Assembly (NCBI GenBank): GCA_015680685.1
Contig: MNCI01001941.1
Coordinates: 521,594-585,593, forward strand
DNA length: 64,000 bases
DNA from: Gnetum montanum
Taxonomy: Eukaryota > Streptophyta > Gnetopsida > Gnetales > Gnetaceae
Reading direction: 5' to 3'
Positions 57,373 to 64,000 of the stretch are shown piece after piece; the first letter of the stretch is position 1, and each line of letters begins with the position of its first letter. The notes under the pieces are model-generated. The model ran no database searches and was not told the origin of the DNA. It was given only the letters and a program-made list of their open reading frames with translations. The translations under genes and the position numbers were made by a program.

Positions 57373-58738
57373 TGTTGACCTTTTGGTATGTCAAAACCTT
57401 AAGGAAAATGGAGAATATAGAATGCTGTGGGAGGTGATATTTTTACAGGGCATGAAGGAAAGCTCAAAGGATGATATCTACAAGAAATACCAAAGAGGAA
57501 ACTCAAGGAAGCATGGGTGAGTATGAGGATGTCTAAGTGGAGAATACAAGAACACAAGGGAGCATGGACAAGTTTGAAGACTACAAGATAAATGAAGATG
57601 CTCTAAGGAATATAAGGAAGCTAAATGTGTCTATTTATGTTGATTTTTTTAGAATTATTTGTGGATGTTTTGGCATGTTTTAAAGTGTTTTTGGCTCATT
57701 TTAATGAGTCTAGGAGGTTATAGGATCTATGGGGACTTGTTTGGAGGCATCTGGAGGGTCCTAGCATAAAAAAAAGTAGTTTTATTTTTGGCACTTGTAG
57801 AAGAGATGTCTCTCCTAATGAGAAGATGTCTTCTAGATGTAGAAGATGTCTTGGCTGAAGTGGAGGTTACTGAGAGAAGATGTCTCCATTTCAGAAGAGA
57901 TGTCTCCCCAGAATTGAATTCATTTTTAGAGAGATGTCCCAATCTTGAAAGAGACATTTTCACTAGGCATTAGTTAGTTGTTGCATGAATTTCAAGGTGA
58001 GTTTAGAAACTCTAATGCTATAGGAAGACTTCATTCTCTTGGTAAAAGTGTAATAATTGAATATTAATTATCACTATCAATGTAATCATTGTATATTACA
58101 TTTGTGTACTTCATTTGTTAAATTATTTGATTGTTTTGTTGTTGAATTATGAATTTTTCTTCAAAGTACAATGACCAATAATTGAGTTGCATTCTTTTAT
58201 TGTAATTTTATTTCTCTCTTGTTTCCCTATGGGGTTGATGTGATTCTTGCAAGAAGGAATCATTATTAAGTTTGTTGGGATCCTACGAGATTGAGTGTTT
58301 GTGCAATGTCAAAACACTTTGGAGAAGAGCTCAATTTGTAAAGGTTGTGGGATCCTTAAAACCACATTCTAAGCTTGTTGGGACATTGTGGGATTGAGTG
58401 GTTTCATAGTGACTAAACACTTTGGAGTGAAGCTTAGAGCTTGTACAAGGTGTGGTATCCTTCAAATCACTTTTGCACTTGTTGAAACCTTGTGGGGTTG
58501 AGAGTTATCACAATGATGAAACTCTCCTTAGTAGAGCTCAAACTTTGTAAATGTTGTGGTGTTCTTTAAACCATATTTTGAGAAACAATATCTAGAGGTG
58601 TGCAAGAATTCTACCCTTCTAATGTAGATGTAACCAAGTTGGAAAACCATGTATAAATTGAGTATGATTTTCATGAATGTTTAATATTGATTTGGGGAGC
58701 TTATTCATTCTTCCCCCTTTCTAAGTTCTCAATCCTCA
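57373..58738 (+). repeat. Element G 5' LTR
   Basis: TGTTGACC...ATCCTCA, matching 61,881-63,333. Seven GAGATGTCTC or AGATGTCTT words lie in 57,800-57,960. Three degenerate units of about 110-120 bp (TTGTTGGGA...GGGATTGAGTG...AAAC) are at about 58,260-58,580. Confidence 0.85.
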
Positions 58739-58740
58739 AG

Positions 58741-58753
58741 TGGTATCAAAGCC
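58741..58753 (+). other. Primer-binding site of element G
   Basis: TGGTATCAAAGCC is one base from the usual initiator-Met tRNA complement (TGGTATCAGAGC...). It lies two bases after the LTR, typical of plant Ty1/copia elements. Confidence 0.82.
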
Positions 58754-58799
58754 TGGTACTCCCAATTTTGAGTGTAATAACTTAGGAGTGAATAATAAA

Positions 58800-59800
58800 A
58801 GGAGGATCATACATCAAGTTACCAATGTTCAATGGGATTACCTTTACATGTTGGAAGAATCAAATGCAAAAATTCTTTAAGTACATGAGGTTCATGGTTT
58901 TGGTATTCATCTTGGATGGATGCACTCAACTCATTAGTAGCATTTTGGGCAGCAAAGGTAAGAGTAGAGATAAGTAATATAAATTTTAAAATTTTGATAC
59001 CTTTTATATGGAATGCTAGATATGTGGTAAAAGAGACCATATGACCTCTAAATGTCCCAATGCTTATAGGTTTCAAGAGAAAGAGTATAGTGAAGAAAGG
59101 AGAAGAATTAATATCCATACAAGCTAGGATGATGAAGAGAAATCAACTCAAGAAGATAAAAAGGCAAAAACTATCTATGCTAGATGGGATGATGGAGAAA
59201 AAAGTGAGGTGAAGGATGATGTAAAAGATTTACATCTCATTTGTGTGGCTCTCAAAGATGATGATGCTAGCACCTTAGATGATGAATTTGAAATTGAAGA
59301 AGGAAGGTATGAACTTTTGTGCAATGAAATTTTATCATTCAAAATAATTACACTAAGTTGCGTAAAAAGGTAAAAATTAAGGATCAAGACATTTCTTTTT
59401 TAAATTTGAAGATTTTAGGCCTCAAAAAAGAAATCTTAGACCTCAGGGTTAAGAATAAAGAGACAACCAAGTTTTGTGCGTAGATGAAGAAAAAGCTTGA
59501 AGATGTAAAACTTGTTAAATGAAACGTTGGCTAAAGGGAAAGAGTTATCTTGTATGGTCTTAGGTCAAGGAAGAAGTCCACATGATAAAAAGTGGACTAG
59601 GATATTGCACACTAGACCAACCTTCCACACCAACTTCATGTCAATTGAGAGCAATCCCAAAGAATGAAGAATCAATGAGCACTACATCTCAACCAAAGTA
59701 GCTTCAAGGTATGATCACTTTAACTATTGTAGAAATATGAGATTTTATTATTGTAATAAATTTGGTCATAAACAATGGGAGTGAATTTACAATACTATTA
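58800..59800 (+). pseudogene. Element G gag relic with two zinc-knuckle traces
   Basis: The plus strand near 58,820 gives PMFNGITFTCWKNQM, typical of the start of copia gag. A CCHC knuckle is at 59,014-59,055 (C-x2-C-x4-H-x4-C, with a stop inside). A Lys/Asp/Glu-rich helical stretch follows (59,100-59,520). A second knuckle-like trace (FYYCNKFGHKQWE) is at 59,740-59,785, first Cys replaced by Tyr. Stops and frame changes are frequent. Confidence 0.62.
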
Positions 59801-61868
59801 CATGAGCACCTAGTCATATCATAAGACTCCTTGGTCTTATTTGAATGTGCCTAGAAAGTAATTTTTGCAAGGTAAAAAGGATATGCAAGAAAATCACAAG
59901 GGAGTTAAGAAAAATTGAAGAGTCAAAAGAAAGGAATAGGAAAATGGGAAGAATATCCAACAAATTTGTGAGAGGAATCTAGGCCTTGGAAATTGAAGAA
60001 GTCTATGTAAGAAGAAAAACCTTGAAAGATGAATCTCATTTCTAGCACTCTAGGCACCTTAATTCTCTTTTGCAAGTAAGGTAAGTTATGGTAGGTTTTT
60101 ATTTCCTTGCTTGCTACTTATCATGTCAGGTTTTCATTTATTTTATTTTTCATTTAAATAATTAAGAAATAATAAATTATTTTGATGTGTACTTTACATC
60201 TTTTAAGTCCATGAAATGTTAGCTCTAGGTTCAAAAAATGTTAAGCTAAGCACATAGTTGGAATATTTGTGACTATTTGATTATGGTAACTTTTGAGAAT
60301 GTATGAGAATTAAGTAATTAGTTTTATAGGTGAATGAAAGCTAGTGCTACTTTATATCATCTTCTAGATTCTTAACTAGAATGAGTCTAGTTTTAAATGG
60401 CCTAAACTCCTTGCATGTAATTCATAGTTTGAAAGCCTTATGATGAAATTTCATTGTTTATTGTGCTTCCCTATAGTATAAAAGCTCATTTCTTTTAAAA
60501 GAGTTAAGCATTTGAATTGGTACCCTTGATGAAAACCATGAATCATAAATCTTTTAAAGATACATTTCTAGAGGAACTATCAATACTATTAATAGGAGAC
60601 TTTAGTCTCCACACTTGATCTTAACATTTCTTTATAGGGATAGTACTTTGATGAAAAAAGAATTTGACAATCACCTTTGAAAAGAATAAGCTAATCCAAA
60701 AGGGATCAAAGGGAGCACTAGAATCTACACATATGCAGAGGGAGTTTGTTCCTAATCATTGATTATCATGTAAGAGACCATTAGTATAGGGGGAGTCATT
60801 TGAGAGTCTTATCAAAATATAATTAAGAAAAAATACTTTCCACTCCATTACCCTTAGCTAAAAATGAGCAAGGAAGAGCTTATTCATCTAGTAATAAAAG
60901 AGGACATTTATTAAATCCTTATCTTAAGGTGAACTTTATTGGTGAAAGCTCCTAAAATTTATATGTTATATAAACTTGTGAGATTTACTTATATGTATAA
61001 CCTTTTGTATGTTGAAAATATATCCTTTTAAGTACCTAAGGATCTTATTGCAAATATGAATTAAGAAGTACTAAAATAGGCATTCATGATCTCTTTTGGT
61101 AAGAAATGAGGTATATATATTTGCCATTTTTTATTCTAAACCTAATTATCATATATTAGTTTATGATTTCTTTTGTTGTTATATGTGTTTAATCATTTGA
61201 TATAATAAGATGTCTTACTTTATCTTTAAAGTTGAATATGCATGTTTTACCTGCCATCAATTTGCTATGCCTTATCATGATATTTCAAAAGGAGGTAAAT
61301 ATTGGATGATTATAAAACTATGAGATTTTGTTTATTCTAATGTCTTATTGACTCAAAGATAGGTTATATGATCTTCAATGCTAAAATTTCATCTTTGGAT
61401 ATTAACTAAAAGTCTTGTACATCATTATTTCTAACCTTCTATGTGAATAGATAAGGGGCAACACTTAATTGGTTTGACATCATCAATCATATACTATCAA
61501 TACTAAGTAATGTATACTTTTTAATTACTTGTTCTTCCCTGGAAAACATGTTTATATCTATATTATTAGCATACAGAAGTCCTGGATTTTTCATTATGAA
61601 AGTTTGAAAATCAATGTCCAATTTTTCTTATGCATTCTCTTGCTCTATCATATAGCACTACTTCACTCCTTTATGAGGATGTCCAAAAAGAAGGAGATGT
61701 TTGGATTATTGTTGATAACTATGATGTGATGGGATGATGAGTACATCATTTATGATTATGGTGATTGTATGTGTGGATGACAAGTATTACGAGCGATATT
61801 GAAAATATATGACTTTAATGAATTCTGGAAATTACTAATTCATTTTCTTAACTTTTGAACATCACTAA
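59801..61868 (+). other. Element G interior without recognisable genes
   Basis: AT-rich sequence with only short open frames. I see no protease, integrase, RT or RNase H motif. The region may be what is left after deletion or filler of a non-autonomous form. Confidence 0.5.
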
Positions 61869-61880
61869 AAAAGGGGGGAT
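61869..61880 (+). other. Polypurine tract of element G
   Basis: AAAAGGGGGGAT directly before the 3' LTR, a typical copia tract. Confidence 0.78.
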
Positions 61881-63333
61881 TATTGACCTTTTGGTATGTC
61901 AAAGCCTTAAGGAAAATGAAGAATATAGAATGTTGTGGAAGGTGATATTTTTGTAGGGCATGAAGGAGAGCTCAAAGGATAACATCTATAAGAAATCTCA
62001 AAGTGGAAACTCAAGGGAGCATGGATGAGTACGAGAATTTCTAAGTGGAGACTATGAGGACTCAAGGGAGCATGGACAAGTATGAAGACTACAGGATAAA
62101 TGAAGATGTGCTAGGGATTGAAAGGAAGCTAAATGTGTTTATTTGTGTTGATTTTGTTGAGGAATGACTTGTGGATGTTTTGGCGTGTTTTGGAGTTTTT
62201 TTTGGCTCATTTTGATGAGTTTAGGAGGTTATAGGATCTATGGGAACTTGTTTGAAGACATCCAGAGGCTTCTAGCATCAAAATAAGTAGTTTTATTTTT
62301 GGCACTTGTAGAAGAGACGTCTTTCCAGAGACATCTCCATTGAATAGAAGATGCCTCCCATATGCAAAAGACATCTTGGTTGATGGAGGTGGCCTAGAGA
62401 AGAAGTCCCCAAGAAATAGAAGATGTCTCCATTTCAAAAGAGACATCTCCCTAGAATTGAAGTCATTTTTAGAGAGATGTCCTAATTTTGAAAGAGATGT
62501 CTTCACTAGTCGTTAGATATGTCCATGAATTTTGAGGTGATTTTGGAAACTTTGAGGCTATAAGAAGACTTAATTCTCTTAGGAAAAATGTAAGAATTGA
62601 ATATCAATTGTCACTATCCAAGTAATCAGTGCTCATGCATTTATGTATTTTATTTGTCAAATCATTTGCTTGTTTGGTTGTTGAATTTTGAATTGTGCTT
62701 CCAAGTACAAGGACCTATAATTGAGTTATTTTCTTTCCTTTTAGTATTGTTTCACTCTTGTTGTCCTATGGGGTTGATGTGCTTCTTGTGAGAAGGCATT
62801 ATTATTGAGCTTGTTTGAATCCTATGGGATTGAGTGGTTGTGTAGTGTTAAAACACTCTAAAGTGAAGCTCAAATTATAAAGGTTGTGGGATCTTGAAAC
62901 CACATTCTAAGCTTGTCAGAAACTTGTGGAGTTGAGTGCTTTTATAGCAATGAAAGACTCTAGAGTAGAGCTTAGATCTTGTATAGGATATAATGCCCTT
63001 CAACCCTCTTTTGAGCTTGTTGGGACCTTGCAGGGTTGAGAGTTCTTACATCGATGAAACTATCCTTAGCAGAGATCTAACTTTGTAAAGGTTGTGATGT
63101 CCTTCAAACCATATTTTGAGAAACAAAGTCTAGAGGTGTGCAAGGATTCTACCCTCTAAGTGTGGATGTACCCAAGTTGGGGAACCACGTAAAAATTGAA
63201 TGTGATTTTTGTGGATGTTTAATTTTAATTTGGAAAAATTATTCATCCATGCCCTTCTAAGTTNTTTTTGTGGATTTTTAATTTTAATTTGGAAAAATTA
63301 TTCATCCATGCCCTTCTAAGTTCTTGATCCTCA
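61881..63333 (+). repeat. Element G 3' LTR
   Basis: Begins TATTGACC (TG changed to TA) and ends GATCCTCA. It carries the AGACGTCT / AGATGTCTC cluster at 62,310-62,515. Some 57 bp before 63,264 are repeated after a single N, probably an assembly artefact that lengthens this copy. Confidence 0.85.
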
Positions 63334-63334
63334 A

Positions 63335-63353
63335 GGTCCTCCTTCTAGCACCA
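63335..63353 (-). other. Primer-binding site beside the right LTR (element E)
   Basis: In sense TGGTGCTAGAAGGAGGACC, five bases from the LTR edge. It overlaps the target duplication of G, so G inserted at the leader-primer site boundary. Confidence 0.68.
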
Positions 63354-63358
63354 AAAAT

Positions 63359-64000
63359 TTTAAGGTCTAGAACATTTGGTGTTGGAAAACTAAAAATACT
63401 ACCATGAAATAGTTTAATCTAGAATCCTACAGGCCTCAAAAAAGGCTTTGAAGCACCCAAAATGATCTCGTATATCACTTAGGAACATAAAAATTTGTAA
63501 CAAGTGTATTTAACAAAAACGGAGAAATGAAAGCTACAACATGAAAGACTTAAAGATAGATCACAAGAGTGTAGTGAATAAACATTGAATATGAGCAAAG
63601 AAAAAACTACAAATTTTGTATTAATGTAATAAAAAAAGGAGAAAACTATGCAAGTACAAGTTTAGAAGATATAGATCAAGAGCTTTAGGAAAGATGGAAA
63701 TAAGCAAATATCCCTTGGAATCTATTGCAGATTGTAGAGTGTATCTTGCATTTAGGCTACAATAGCCTTTTGCATGATCTATATTTTAAATGTTGATGAA
63801 GACTTACTATTGGGAGAGATATATGCTGAAAATGGTGTTGGAAATACTATGTAACCTACAACTTTGCTATGTTGAATCTATTTAGGAATTTGATCTACAA
63901 AAAGTTCTAAAATTGGCTACAAACCTAGCTTAAATAGGTTGTGATATGCATTGATTATAGTTTCATGTGCTCATATGAGCATTACAAGTTGTGCGTAATG
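63359..64000 (-). repeat. 5' LTR of element E, cut by the window end
   Basis: By alignment with B and C the LTR edge is at 63,359 (TTTAAGGTCTAGAA; TG lost). It is distantly similar to 31,780-32,400 and 32,891-33,500. It runs beyond the window. Confidence 0.6.

Larger units (their letters stand above)
57368..63338 (+). mobile_element. Element G: Ty1/copia derivative without pol
   Basis: LTRs at 57,373-58,738 and 61,881-63,333 flank only 3.1 kb. The flanks AGGAC (57,368) and AGGTC (63,334) are a five-base target duplication with one mismatch. The primer site TGGTATCAAAGCC and a polypurine tract are present. The interior has gag-like relics but no protease, integrase or RT. It sits in E's leader, directly beside E's primer site. 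Confidence 0.82.
32891..64000 (-). mobile_element. Element E: Tat-type Ty3/gypsy retrotransposon, host of nested F and G
   Basis: Minus-strand parts: 3' LTR 32,891-34,422, polypurine tract, 3' untranslated region, integrase, two RNase H domains and RT (35,490-38,120 and 56,425-56,930), leader with palindromic repeats (56,931-57,367), primer site 63,335-63,353, and 5' LTR from 63,359 to beyond the window. F splits RT and G splits the leader at the primer site. Gag and PR are absent between RT and the leader. The two LTRs are only distantly alike, so this may be a fusion of two related elements by deletion. Confidence 0.7.

Overview
This window is plant nuclear DNA made almost entirely of old, nested LTR retrotransposons. 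I find no intact protein-coding gene, rRNA, tRNA or CRISPR array. Element size (13 to 18 kb), depth of nesting, the many stop codons and the lack of host genes point to a very large seed-plant genome. A gymnosperm is plausible, but nothing in the sequence proves it.

Layout. (A) 1-1672: the 3' end of a plus-strand Ty3/gypsy-like element with its 3' LTR (865-1672), abutting element B. (B) 1673 to about 32614: a minus-strand Ty3/gypsy element of the Tat type (RT, RNase H, a second plant-type RNase H, integrase). It is split by two younger insertions: element C (6154-19223, 5-bp target duplication TAAGG, two LTRs of about 1.65 kb) and element D (20804 to inside the N gap 29185-29854). C has gag, PR and pol, all broken. 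D has gag-PR but no RT, RNase H or integrase. (Relic) 32615-32885: a protease fragment on the opposite strand. (E) 32891 to beyond 64000: another minus-strand Tat-type element that lacks gag-PR. It is split by F (38126-56419, plus strand, target duplication CCAAG) and by G (57373-63333, a plus-strand Ty1/copia derivative with an initiator-Met-type primer site and near-match duplication AGGAC/AGGTC).

Working parts. B, C, D, E and F share one primer-binding-site motif, TGGYRCTAGAAGGAGGRCC, beside the 5' LTR. C, D and E share a polypurine tract and inverted repeat at the 3' LTR. Similar 35-50 bp tandem repeats sit between PR and RT and again after integrase. Each element has its own tandem array in the 5' leader. 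In A, C, D, E, F and G, short palindromic motifs are crowded into the U3 and/or leader, and the motif differs from element to element.

Most interesting: F carries about 6.4 kb between PR and RT holding a spliced-looking gene on the opposite strand (48484 down to 44598). At least eight exons have GT-AG borders. The first part resembles the FCP1/NLI-interacting-factor phosphatase fold of plant HAD-family proteins. A region perhaps related to plant transposon-associated proteins, a coiled coil and an acidic tail follow. Upstream of it lies a dense CTCAYGCT array, the same motif found in F's LTR and leader. This suggests a captured host gene inside a giant retrotransposon, now decayed by stop codons that mostly fit C-to-T changes.
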